Assembly: GCA_959599635.1 (NCBI GenBank) | Contig: CAUGJN010000036.1 | Location: 1-12,824, forward strand | Length of the DNA: 12,824 nucleotides | Direction: 5' to 3' | Origin: an uncultured Collinsella sp. | Lineage (GTDB): Bacteria; Actinomycetota; Coriobacteriia; Coriobacteriales; Coriobacteriaceae | Shown here: positions 1-7,113 of the stretch, piece after piece | How the letters are laid out: each line of letters starts with the position of its first letter | Position numbering within the stretch: position 1 is the first letter of the stretch | Made by a program: the position numbers and the translations under genes | Notes under the pieces: model-generated | Databases searched by the model: none | Told to the model about the DNA's origin: nothing | The model's input: only the letters and a program-made list of their open reading frames with translations

Positions 1-16
1 AGGATGGACAGCGAGC

Positions 17-155
17 GGGCACCAGAGCGAACAAATTGGCATGAAAAGAGGACGGCATAGACCTTCTGGTCATGCCGTCCTCTTTGAATGACAAGTTGTC
101 GCTCTGGTGCCCGCGCAGCGTCGAGCAGTTGCGGCGTTTGGTAAAACGCCGCAAC
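17..155 (+). repeat. Structured inverted-repeat element, copy R1
   Basis: This is a two-part stem-loop unit. The first part is a long hairpin. Its outer stem is 17-30 with 99-112, a perfect 14 bp (GGGCACCAGAGCGA and its complement). A middle imperfect stem pairs 36-42 with 88-94. The inner stem is 45-58 with 72-85, a perfect 14 bp, capped by GACC-TTCT-GGTC at 60-71. A linker containing GCAGCGTCGAGC follows. The second part is a perfect 12-bp hairpin, 128-139 with 144-155, with loop GGTA. A second complete copy lies at 9019-9155 and a partial one at 6998-7038, all in the same orientation. The unit ends three bases from the stop codon of the minus-strand lipoprotein gene. It could be a structured RNA, a terminator or a mobile palindromic unit; there is no T-run on either side. 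Confidence 0.85.
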
Positions 156-158
156 AAA

Positions 159-716
159 CTAGCTCAGCATTGCATCCATCATCTCGGAGTTGACGGAGTC
201 ATCGGCAGACCACTCGCCGTCGTCGTTGCAGGTGTACTTGAAGATAACCGTGGTCTTCCTGGGCTCGGTGGCCTTGGTCACATCGACCATAACCTGACCG
301 GCCATCTTGTACAGCTCGTCATCGGAAGGAACCGTATCAAGCGCGGCGACCTTCTCCTGATACTGGGTGGAGAAGTCCTCGACGATCTTGTTCATGGACT
401 TGCAGGTGATGGAGACCTCGGCGGTCGCGACACCCTTGTCCTCGTCGACCGTCACGTCGCCGATCTTGTAATCAAAGCCCTCGAGATAGGTCTTGGCATA
501 CTCCTTGGGATCGATACCCAGCTGCTCGAACTCGTCGCCCGAAGCCTCCTCCAGACCAGAAAGGAACTCGTCGCCACCGTTCTTGACCTCGTCAAACTGA
601 GTCGTAAGATCCTCGGTGATGAGTTCCTCGACCGAAGGGCCTCCACAACCGGAAAGCACGACCACGCATGCAACCAAGACGGCCATGAGGGGCGCAAGCA
701 GCAGCTTCTTTTTCAT
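159..716 (-). CDS. Secreted lipoprotein of unknown function
   Basis: A 185-residue protein with a type II (lipoprotein) signal peptide: a charged start (MKKK), a hydrophobic stretch and the lipobox LSGC near residues 20-23. The cysteine would be lipidated and the protein anchored outside the membrane. The mature part is acidic, with a mixed alpha/beta pattern (for example KIGDVTVDEDKGVATAEVSI) like small coriobacterial lipoproteins; no catalytic motif is visible and I assign no function. The start at 716 is chosen over a longer in-frame ORF because it has a good ribosome site (GGGAGGAAC) and gives a proper signal peptide. An 8-bp hairpin (737-744 with 754-761) lies in the probable 5' leader, and a possible -10 (TAGTAT, 782-787) lacks a clear -35. 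The gene is separated from the upstream EIIA gene by a terminator, so it is probably transcribed alone. Confidence 0.85.
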   Translation of the reverse strand: MKKKLLLAPLMAVLVACVVVLSGCGGPSVEELITEDLTTQFDEVKNGGDEFLSGLEEASGDEFEQLGIDPKEYAKTYLEGFDYKIGDVTVDEDKGVATAEVSITCKSMNKIVEDFSTQYQEKVAALDTVPSDDELYKMAGQVMVDVTKATEPRKTTVIFKYTCNDDGEWSADDSVNSEMMDAMLS

Positions 717-736
717 GTTGTTCCTCCCAATGAGCG

Positions 737-761
737 GCACCGCGCTTCCCAGACGCGGCGC
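737..761 (-). promoter_or_regulatory. Hairpin in the leader of the lipoprotein gene
   Basis: On the minus strand GCGCCGCG pairs with CGCGGTGC (8 bp, one G-T pair) around a 9-base loop, about 20 bases before the start codon and just ahead of the ribosome site. It may stabilise the mRNA or tune translation. No known riboswitch is recognised. Confidence 0.35.
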
Positions 762-896
762 ACGTTGTAATAAGTAAGCCCATACTATCCACTTATTAAC
801 ACCCTCGGGGGCACGAAGGCGCGGTCGGTTCGTTTTAGCGTCCGAACGGTTTGCGAGCCCGCCCAACGTGCAATAAAACGCTTCCCCGCGGTGCAA

Positions 897-928
897 TAAA
901 AAAGGTGGCCGGACAACCCGACCACCCT
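897..928 (-). terminator. Rho-independent terminator after the EIIA gene
   Basis: Read on the minus strand, GGTGGTCGG pairs with CCGGCCACC (9 bp with one T-G pair) around a 5-base loop and is followed directly by TTTTTTATT. It lies about 25 bases beyond the stop codon of the EIIA gene. It should separate that transcript from the lipoprotein gene. Confidence 0.85.
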
Positions 929-952
929 TGCACATCCTTATGTTGCCGCAGT

Positions 953-1489
953 TTACTTGCGGACGACCTTTACGATGACGTCACCGGCGGCGACAGCGGA
1001 GTCGGCCTCGACGGCGAGTTCGACATCGGCAAACTCGGCGGTGTTGGACACGGCCACGACGACGCAGTCCTTGTAGCCGGCAGCGGCGATCTTGGCGCGG
1101 TCGATCTTGAGCATGGGCTGGCCAGCCTTAACGACATCGTCGGCCTTGACGAAGCCCTCGAAGCCGTCGCCGTTCATGTTGACGGTATCGACGCCAACGT
1201 GCACCAGAACCTCGATGCCGCTATCGGACTGCAGGCCCACGGCGTGACCCATGGTGACGGTCACCTTGCCGTCGCAGGGAGCGTAGACCAGGTCGTCCTC
1301 GGGCCACACGGCGCAGCCCTTGCCCAGAACCTCGCCACCAAAGACGGGATCGGGCACGTCGGCCATCTTGATGACCTTGCCCTTGACGGGCGAGCACAGC
1401 ACGTCGGCGCCGGCAGAAGCAGAGATGGAGGACGGAGCAGCGGCAGTCGCGGGCTCAGCCTTCTTCTTGAACATGTCAAACAGACCCAT
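953..1489 (-). CDS. crr: PTS glucose-type EIIA protein (EIIA-Glc, Crr-like)
   Basis: A free-standing 178-residue EIIA of the glucose family, which takes phosphate from HPr and passes it to sugar-specific EIIB domains; in many bacteria it also signals sugar status. The core matches E. coli EIIA-Glc: the PVKGKV segment near 34-39, DVPDPVFGGEVLGKG at 44-58, GHAVGLQSDSG with His82 (the supporting histidine) and VLVHVGVDTV with His97 (the expected phosphorylation site). The N-terminus MGLFDMFKKK resembles the membrane-binding amphipathic start of the enteric protein and is followed by an Ala/Pro/Ser linker. The start at 1489 has a clear AGGAG. The gene lies 151 bases after the GH1 gene, with its own promoter-like sequence and a terminator behind it. 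No EIIB or EIIC is in the window. Whether it serves the nearby glycosidase or acts globally is inference. Confidence 0.93.
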   Translation of the reverse strand: MGLFDMFKKKAEPATAAAPSSISASAGADVLCSPVKGKVIKMADVPDPVFGGEVLGKGCAVWPEDDLVYAPCDGKVTVTMGHAVGLQSDSGIEVLVHVGVDTVNMNGDGFEGFVKADDVVKAGQPMLKIDRAKIAAAGYKDCVVVAVSNTAEFADVELAVEADSAVAAGDVIVKVVRK

Positions 1490-1538
1490 ACGATTTCTCC
1501 TCTTGATTAAGCGCAACGTTTTGCGCATGCCTATGGTG

Positions 1539-1567
1539 ATTATAGTGCCAAATGGCCAAAATACTAA
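1539..1567 (-). promoter_or_regulatory. Sigma-70-type promoter of the EIIA gene
   Basis: On the minus strand a perfect TATAAT (1539-1544) has a -35-like TTAGTA (1562-1567) exactly 17 bases upstream. It lies about 50 bases before the EIIA start, between the GH1 and EIIA genes. EIIA can therefore be expressed without GH1, although read-through is possible because no terminator is seen after GH1. Confidence 0.65.
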
Positions 1568-1640
1568 GGTGAGGGTTCGAATCGCAAGCCCTTCCAAGCC
1601 CTTCCCAAAACCTTTTCCCCAGTGGCGCTCATATTGTCGA

Positions 1641-3080
1641 TTAATCCAGACCCTCGGCACCGTTGGACTTGATGATCTTCTGGTAGGCGTAGAAGCTGTC
1701 CTTGCGGCGGCGCTCGTAGGTACCGGTGCCGTCGTCGTACTTATCGACGTGAATGAAGCCGTAGCGCTTGCGCATCTCGCCGGTGCCGGCAGAAACCAGG
1801 TCGATGGGGCCCCACCAGGTATAGGCAATCAGGTCGACGCCATCCTCGATGGCCTCGCCCATGGCCTTGATGTGGCTACGCAGGTAGGCGATGCGGTACG
1901 AATCGTGGATGGAGCCGTCCTCCTCGACCTCATCGTAGGCGCCCATACCGTTCTCGACCACCATCAGCGGAATCTCGTAGCGGGCGTAAATCTCGTTGAG
2001 GGCGATGCGCAGGCCCAGCGGATCGATCTGCCAGCCCCAGTCGGTGGACTCCAGATAGGGATTCTTGCCGCCAAAGGTCATGTTGCCCTCGGTCATCTCG
2101 TGATCCTTGTGGGTGCCCACGGTGCCGGACATGTAGTAGCTAAAGGTGTAGAAATCGACCTTGCCGTCGGCGATATCCTGCAGATCGCCGTCCTCCATCA
2201 CGAGCTCGACGTCGTTCTCGGCCCAGAAACGCTTGGCATAGAACGGATACTTGCCGCGCACCTGCACGTCGGAGCAGTACCAGTTCATGGTATTCATCTC
2301 CTGCTGCGTGGCGAACACGTCGGCCGGATCGCACGTGGCGGCATAGGAGAGGACGAAGCAGTCCATGTTGCCCATCTTAAACTGCGGATAGTGCTCGTGG
2401 GCATAGCGCACGACGCGGCCGCTGGCGACAAACTGGTGATGCAGGGCCTGCATACGGGCCTGCGGCGTGGTGTGGACCGCCGAAGCCGGGCCCTCAAAGC
2501 CCTGGATCATGCTGGTCCCAAAGAGGTTACCAATGTCCTGGGTGCCGCAGTTGATCTCGTTGAAGGTGAGCCAGAACTTGACCTTGTCCTGATAGCGGTC
2601 GAAGACGGTCTGGCAGTACTTCTCAAAGAAGCCGATGAGCTCGCGGCTCGCCCAGCCATTGTATTTCTCGACCAGGTGATAAGGCATCTCGTAGTGCGAC
2701 AGGGTCACGAGCGGCTCAATATTGTGAGCGCGCAGGCAGTCGAAGACGCGATCGTAGAAGGCGAGGCCGGCCTCGTTGGGCTCGGCGTCGTCGCCGTTGG
2801 GGAAGATGCGGCTCCAAGAGATGGACATGCGGAACATGTTGAAGCCCATCTCGGCGAACAGCGCGATATCCTCCTCGTAGTGATGGTAGAAGTCGATACC
2901 GTCATGATTGGGGTAGAAGCGGTCGGGGTCGATGTCGATCGTAATCTGACGCGGCTCCTTGTAACTGCCGCCCAAAAAATGGTCGTCGACGGAAGGACCG
3001 CGGCCGTCCACGTTCCAAGCGCCCTCAAACTGATTGGCGGCGGTAGCGCCACCCCAATAGAAACCCTCGGGGAATCCCAT
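1641..3080 (-). CDS. 6-phospho-beta-glucosidase (GH1)
   Basis: A 479-residue GH1 enzyme, the normal full length. It should hydrolyse phosphorylated beta-glucosides (cellobiose- or aryl-glucoside-6-phosphate) delivered by a PTS, in the cytoplasm. Seen in the sequence: the N-terminal GH1 signature FYWGGATAANQFEGAW (7-22), the acid/base glutamate in TFNE (Glu175), the nucleophile in VVENG (Glu376), and the aglycone-side TWWGPIDLVSAG. The segment with Ser430, Lys438 and Tyr440 (GEMRKRYGF) is the phosphate-binding pattern of 6-phospho-glycosidases and separates it from plain beta-glucosidases. The start at 3080 has GGAGG seven bases upstream; a longer in-frame extension would place that ribosome site inside the gene. 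It follows the AraC-type gene on the same strand by 170 bases and precedes the EIIA gene. The exact sugar is not determined. Confidence 0.93.
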   Translation of the reverse strand: MGFPEGFYWGGATAANQFEGAWNVDGRGPSVDDHFLGGSYKEPRQITIDIDPDRFYPNHDGIDFYHHYEEDIALFAEMGFNMFRMSISWSRIFPNGDDAEPNEAGLAFYDRVFDCLRAHNIEPLVTLSHYEMPYHLVEKYNGWASRELIGFFEKYCQTVFDRYQDKVKFWLTFNEINCGTQDIGNLFGTSMIQGFEGPASAVHTTPQARMQALHHQFVASGRVVRYAHEHYPQFKMGNMDCFVLSYAATCDPADVFATQQEMNTMNWYCSDVQVRGKYPFYAKRFWAENDVELVMEDGDLQDIADGKVDFYTFSYYMSGTVGTHKDHEMTEGNMTFGGKNPYLESTDWGWQIDPLGLRIALNEIYARYEIPLMVVENGMGAYDEVEEDGSIHDSYRIAYLRSHIKAMGEAIEDGVDLIAYTWWGPIDLVSAGTGEMRKRYGFIHVDKYDDGTGTYERRRKDSFYAYQKIIKSNGAEGLD

Positions 3081-3184
3081 AAGTGCCTCCTCGCTCATGC
3101 GTGTTGCTGATGAAACGAGTATGCCGCCGAGTCGCTCCAGGCCAGGGCGAAGGCGCCGATTTGGACACTTCTTTTCGCAGACGC

Positions 3185-3203
3185 GCGCTGCAACAGCGCT
3201 GCA
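3185..3203. promoter_or_regulatory. Direct repeat upstream of the GH1 gene, possible operator
   Basis: GCGCTGCA occurs twice (3185-3192 and 3196-3203), 11 bases apart, so both copies face the same side of the helix. It lies about 105 bases upstream of the GH1 start, in the gap after the AraC-type gene. It could be a binding site for that regulator. No promoter of good quality was found with it. Confidence 0.25.
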
Positions 3204-3250
3204 GCTGAAACTTTTTGACACCGAAGGAGCGAAGACGATCCGCCCCGCGC

Positions 3251-4243
3251 TTACCGGCGGTATGCCGCGGGGGTGCAGCCATACTTGTCGTGAAACTTAC
3301 GGTAGAAGAAGCTCATGTTTTCATAGCCCACCGCATGCGCAGCCGCCCCGGCCGTGGCGCCACCGCGCAGAAGCTCGGCCGCACGCACCAGGCGTCGCTC
3401 CTGCACAAGCTGCCTAAAGGTCTTGCCCACATGCCGCTTGAGGAGCGCCGTCGCATAATTAGGGCTCAAGCCAAACTCCGCCGCCATCCCCTCGAGGGAG
3501 CATGCAGCGAATTCGCGATCGATATAGCCGAGCATTCCCGTCACCAGGGCAGTGGGCCCCGCCGCGCCGTCCGCCGCGCCGCGCACCAGCTTGCGCTCGT
3601 AGCAATCCATGAGCTCGGCCAAAAACAGCTGAAACAGACGCAGGACGATCTCGGGACCATTAGGGCTCGGGTCATACAGCTCACAGAGCATCTCCTGCAT
3701 GTAGCGCCGAATCCGACGGCTCTCGCCGCAATGAAAACGGACATGGCCCCGATGGTCCGTCTCGCTGTTGAGCGCGTTGAACAAAAACCGCGAGACCGCG
3801 CTCTCGCGCGAGAGGCTCGACTCGAGGCTCCGGCGCAAAAAAGAGCGTGAAACGGTCATGCTCAGCATGATGTCGTCCTCACCAAGCGCCGCCACGGCAT
3901 GCGGGCAGAGGGCGTCGAGCAAAAGCACCTCGTTGCGGCCCAGCTCGAGCCTCTCCCCCGCCACCGTCTGCGGGCAGCGTCCGCGATACACATAGCTCAG
4001 CTCCACGTAATCATGCACGTGCTCGGGAACTGCATTAAAGCGCGAGTTTTTCCTTATCGTCAGGCCACGCGGCATGCCGGGCTGGGCGTAGGCAAACCCT
4101 GGCTGCCCAATCTTGCGCACTGGGCATCCGTCGATTTCGACATGCTCGGTCATAATCGACCAATCAAATGCCATGCCGTCTTTATAAGCGATCTCACTGG
4201 CGCTCAGTTCGCTGAGCCTACGCTCGAGCTCGTCGATCTCCAT
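3251..4243 (-). CDS. AraC-family transcriptional regulator
   Basis: A 330-residue regulator with the usual two-part build. The N-terminal cupin-like sensing domain covers about 60-150; HVHDYVELSYVYRG (75-88) is the typical entry to this barrel, and RNEVLLLDALCPHA (103-116) follows. The C-terminal AraC DNA-binding domain covers about 235-330, with a first helix-turn-helix around LEGMAAEFGLSPNYATALLKR (250-270) and the family signature GYENMSFFYRKFHDKYGCTPAAYRR (306-330), which is well kept. Such proteins usually activate nearby catabolic genes when a sugar binds. It is divergent from the GH106-like gene (114 bases between starts) and directly precedes the GH1 gene, so both are likely targets; this is inference. 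The start at 4243 has no strong ribosome site, so a later ATG is possible. Confidence 0.92.
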   Translation of the reverse strand: MEIDELERRLSELSASEIAYKDGMAFDWSIMTEHVEIDGCPVRKIGQPGFAYAQPGMPRGLTIRKNSRFNAVPEHVHDYVELSYVYRGRCPQTVAGERLELGRNEVLLLDALCPHAVAALGEDDIMLSMTVSRSFLRRSLESSLSRESAVSRFLFNALNSETDHRGHVRFHCGESRRIRRYMQEMLCELYDPSPNGPEIVLRLFQLFLAELMDCYERKLVRGAADGAAGPTALVTGMLGYIDREFAACSLEGMAAEFGLSPNYATALLKRHVGKTFRQLVQERRLVRAAELLRGGATAGAAAHAVGYENMSFFYRKFHDKYGCTPAAYRR

Positions 4244-4289
4244 GGCTTGCCAATCGTTGATTTAGTCATAGTTCGTCGTGATTCAGATA

Positions 4290-4318
4290 TTAGCAGAACG
4301 CGCCGACGCGTCCATAAT
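4290..4318 (+). promoter_or_regulatory. Promoter of the GH106-like gene
   Basis: TTAGCA (4290-4295) and CATAAT (4313-4318) are spaced by 17 bases, giving a leader of roughly 30 bases before the start codon. The spacer holds the perfect 8-base palindrome GACGCGTC (4305-4312), which could be an operator. It lies in the divergent region shared with the AraC-type gene. Confidence 0.5.
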
Positions 4319-4357
4319 CTGTGCTATGCAGCAGATCGATCGAGCCAAGGAGGATCC

Positions 4358-6949
4358 ATGACCGCGTACTATCAGCAGGTGCTCGAGGGCACATACGACA
4401 ACCACGTGCTTCCGTTTTTGTGGATGAAGGGCGAGAGCCATAAAACCATTGCCGAGTATCTGGAAAAGATCGCCGGCGCCGACATCCACGAGGTCTGTCT
4501 CGAAAGCCGCCCACACCCCGATTTTTGCGGCGAGGGCTGGTGGCGCGACCTGCGCTTTGTCATTGACGAGTGCAAGCAGCTGGGCCTTAAGCTCTGGATC
4601 TTGGACGACGCGCACTTCCCCACGGGCTTTGCCAACGGCGCCGTCAAGGAGGCCGTGCCCGAGCTCCGCAAGATCGTTCTCACGCACCGCACACTCGACA
4701 TCGTGGGTCCCACGTCCGCCGCAAGCATCGCGCTCGCCAACATGTTCGACAAAACCGAGCACTTCTACGGCGTGACATTTATGCAGGACGGCAGCTCCGT
4801 CGACGTCGCTTACCGAGTAATCGACGATACAGACGGCAACCCCAGCCGCCTGGTCTTCGATGCACCTGCGGGCCTCACGCAGGCATGCGTGATGTTCACG
4901 AGCGGCAAGACCTCCTACAACGAGGACCACATCAATATGGTCGACCGCGACTCGGTGGCGCAGCTCATCGATGCTGTCTATGAGCCGCATTTTGAGCATC
5001 TGGGCGATGAGTTTGGCAAGACGATCCTGGGCTTCTTCTCGGACGAACCGGGCTTTGCCAACGAGAAGGGCACCACGGGCCCCGATGGCATCTCGGACAC
5101 GCTCATCGGCAAGGCCACCGCGCCCCTACCCTGGTCGGCCGAGCTTGAGCGTCGCCTGCGCGCGGCACTGGGCGAGCGCTACCTGGACGAGCTCCCGCAC
5201 CTGTGGGACCGCGAGCCGGCCGGCGCGCACGTACGCCACGTCTATATGGACATCGCGAGCACGCTCTACAAGGAGTGCTTCTGCGACCAGCTCGGCGACT
5301 GGTGCCGCGCGCACGGCGTGCAGTACATCGGCCACGTTATCGAGGACAAGGACTGCCACGCGCGCCTGGGCGTGGGCGCCGGGCACTACTTCCGCGCCGT
5401 GGGCGGTCAGGATATGGCGGGCGTCGACATCGTGATCAACCAGCTGGCACCCGGCATGGACCGCGGCCTTCACAGCTACGGACGCGGCGTGTGGGACCTC
5501 GAGTTCTATAACTACGTGCTGCCCAAGCTGGGCTCCTCGGCGGCACACCTCGATCCCAAAAAGCAGGGGCGCTGCATGGCCGAGGTCTTTGGCGCATTTG
5601 GATGGCACGAAGGCCTACGCGAGATGAAGTGGATCGCCGATCATTTTTTGGTGCGCGGCGTCAATTGGTTTGTGCCGCATGCCTTTAGCATGGCCGCCTT
5701 CCCCGACTGGGACTGCCCGCCGCATTTCTATGCGCATGGCCAAAACCCCCAGTTTGCACACTTTGGGCAGCTCATGAGCTACATGAACCGTACGGCGAGC
5801 CTGCTGAGCGGCGGGCGCGCAACGACCCCGGTGGCACTTCTCTACCATGCGGATGCCGAGTGGGCAGGCGAGGCGAACTTTATGCAGCATGCCGCCTCCG
5901 AGCTTATGCGTGCGCAGGTCGACTTTGACATCGTGCCGGCAGAGGCATTTGAGGACGCAGGGCGCTATGCCGTTGAAATTGCTGCAGACGGTAGCGGCTT
6001 TAGCGTGAACGGCCAGGCATACCGCTGCCTGGTGATGCCCGGAGCCGAGTTTGTCGGCGGAGCCGTGCTCGACTTTGCCGCGCGTGCCGCAGCCGCAGGT
6101 GTTGCCGTGTACGCGCTGGATGAGTTGCCGAACAAGCGCTACGACGGTGACACTGCAGGCCGCGAGGGCTTTGCCTCCCTGGATGCAGCCGCGGTCACCG
6201 ACATCAAGCTCCTGGCGACCACTGAGCTCGCAGACACACTTGCCAATACCGGCATGCAGACCGTCGTTTGCGCCGAGCCCCAGCCCCGGCTGCGCGCACT
6301 GCGCTACGAGCGGGCGGGCGAGAGCTATCTGATGCTCGTCAACGAGCATCCCAAGCAGGGTATCTCCACTCAGATTGCGCTTGCCGACGGCACACCCGTT
6401 GCAGGCGCGCGCCTCGACCTGCTCAACGGCACCGAGCCCGCCGCCTTTGACGGCACGCTCGAGCTGGCTCCCTACGAGAGCTGCATCGTGGTCCTTGGGG
6501 CTACAGGTTCCGTTGCTGTGGCAACCGCCGAAGACGAAGCCACATGCGTCGACGGGCCCTGGGCGGTTGCCTTCTCTGCCCCTGGCACCGATGCCTTTGG
6601 CGAGTCTGTTGAGCTTGCAGACCTGCACGACCTTTCCTCGGCCGAGTTCCCCGGCAAGGCCGGCACATTCCGCTACCGGGCCTCCTTTGTCCTGGGCGAA
6701 GCGGCCACCCGCACCGTCATCGACCTTGGCGAGGTCTTTGAGACCGCAACCGTCACCCTCGACGGCAAATCCCTCGGCACCCGCATCTGTCCGCCTTACC
6801 GCTTTGAGGCCGCCGCACTTTTAGCCGGCGAGCACGCGCTTACGATCGATATCATCAACACCCTCGACCACGCCGTCCCCGACATGTTCGGCATGACCGA
6901 GCCCTCCGATCCCAGCGGCCTCTTGGGGCCCGTACGCGTGCTCGGATAG
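4358..6949 (+). CDS. GH106-like glycoside hydrolase (possible alpha-L-rhamnosidase)
   Basis: An 863-residue protein with the fold order of GH106-like enzymes. The N-terminal catalytic barrel begins with VLPFLWMKGE (17-26), a segment where an inward substrate wall of these enzymes normally lies. It continues with CLESRPHPDF (47-56), GWWRDLRFVIDECKQLGLKLW (60-80) and ILDDAHFPTG (81-90), close to the family pattern in which an enzyme describes a deed-plus-sugar wall. Candidate acidic residues are Asp229/Glu230 in GFFSDEPG and Glu409 in AEVFGAFGW. Residues 488-720 resemble the accessory alpha/beta part, and from about 768 to 863 a GH2-type sugar-binding sandwich is visible (GTFRYRASF, LDGKSLG, PPYRFE, NTLDH). 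No signal peptide is seen, so it should act in the cytoplasm on imported glycosides. The start at 4358 has AAGGAGG four bases upstream. It is too divergent for a firm substrate; other families of this superfamily are possible. Confidence 0.75.
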   Translation: MTAYYQQVLEGTYDNHVLPFLWMKGESHKTIAEYLEKIAGADIHEVCLESRPHPDFCGEGWWRDLRFVIDECKQLGLKLWILDDAHFPTGFANGAVKEAVPELRKIVLTHRTLDIVGPTSAASIALANMFDKTEHFYGVTFMQDGSSVDVAYRVIDDTDGNPSRLVFDAPAGLTQACVMFTSGKTSYNEDHINMVDRDSVAQLIDAVYEPHFEHLGDEFGKTILGFFSDEPGFANEKGTTGPDGISDTLIGKATAPLPWSAELERRLRAALGERYLDELPHLWDREPAGAHVRHVYMDIASTLYKECFCDQLGDWCRAHGVQYIGHVIEDKDCHARLGVGAGHYFRAVGGQDMAGVDIVINQLAPGMDRGLHSYGRGVWDLEFYNYVLPKLGSSAAHLDPKKQGRCMAEVFGAFGWHEGLREMKWIADHFLVRGVNWFVPHAFSMAAFPDWDCPPHFYAHGQNPQFAHFGQLMSYMNRTASLLSGGRATTPVALLYHADAEWAGEANFMQHAASELMRAQVDFDIVPAEAFEDAGRYAVEIAADGSGFSVNGQAYRCLVMPGAEFVGGAVLDFAARAAAAGVAVYALDELPNKRYDGDTAGREGFASLDAAAVTDIKLLATTELADTLANTGMQTVVCAEPQPRLRALRYERAGESYLMLVNEHPKQGISTQIALADGTPVAGARLDLLNGTEPAAFDGTLELAPYESCIVVLGATGSVAVATAEDEATCVDGPWAVAFSAPGTDAFGESVELADLHDLSSAEFPGKAGTFRYRASFVLGEAATRTVIDLGEVFETATVTLDGKSLGTRICPPYRFEAAALLAGEHALTIDIINTLDHAVPDMFGMTEPSDPSGLLGPVRVLG

Positions 6950-6951
6950 CA

Positions 6952-6974
6952 GCCCGAGCGCAAACAACTCGGGC
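6952..6974 (+). terminator. Possible terminator hairpin after the GH106-like gene
   Basis: GCCCGAG (6952-6958) pairs with CTCGGGC (6968-6974) around a 9-base loop, three bases after the stop codon. There is no T-run, so termination would be weak or need Rho. The same arm can also pair with CTCGG in the last codons of the gene. Confidence 0.35.
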
Positions 6975-6997
6975 AGGGCACGCCCTATGTTGAGCCC

Positions 6998-7038
6998 GCG
7001 CAGCGTCGAGCGGTCCGTCGTTCATAGACCGGCGGACC
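6998..7038 (+). repeat. Partial third copy (R3) of the structured element
   Basis: The linker GCGCAGCGTCGAGC (6998-7011) is identical to that in R1 and shares its core with R2. It is followed, as in the full copies, by a hairpin: GGTCCGTCG (7012-7020) with CGGCGGACC (7030-7038), 9 bp with one T-G pair and a 9-base loop. The stem sequence differs completely from R1 and R2, and the long first hairpin is missing or unrecognisable. It lies between the GH106-like and RpiR genes. Confidence 0.6.
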
Positions 7039-7074
7039 AAAACTCCCAGCCAAGCCGAACGTTTTATTTATCGC

Positions 7075-7080
7075 TATGAT
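7075..7080 (+). promoter_or_regulatory. Possible -10 element of the RpiR-type gene
   Basis: TATGAT, matching five of six positions of TATAAT, lies 33 bases before the start codon in an AT-rich patch. No convincing -35 is found at 16-18 bases spacing, so an activator or another promoter is possible. Confidence 0.3.
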
Positions 7081-7113
7081 TGGTTTATCGCGACGCAAAC
7101 GCATAGGAGCCAT

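Noticed and set aside
869..901. Direct repeat GTGCAATAAAA (two copies, 22 bases apart)
   Set aside because: One copy merges into the T-run of the EIIA terminator. Two short AT-rich copies are not enough to call a functional repeat.
1320..3110. A 596-codon open frame on the plus strand
   Set aside because: It is the antisense shadow of the GH1 and part of the EIIA gene, with a low-complexity product and no motif.
3081..3221. N-terminal extension of the GH1 protein
   Set aside because: GH1 enzymes start close to the FYWGGATAA motif, and the GGAGG ribosome site supports the start at 3080. The extension has no family similarity.
3899..4357. N-terminal extension of the GH106-like protein
   Set aside because: It would overlap the AraC-type gene on the other strand and cross the divergent promoter. 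AAGGAGG before 4358 marks the start.
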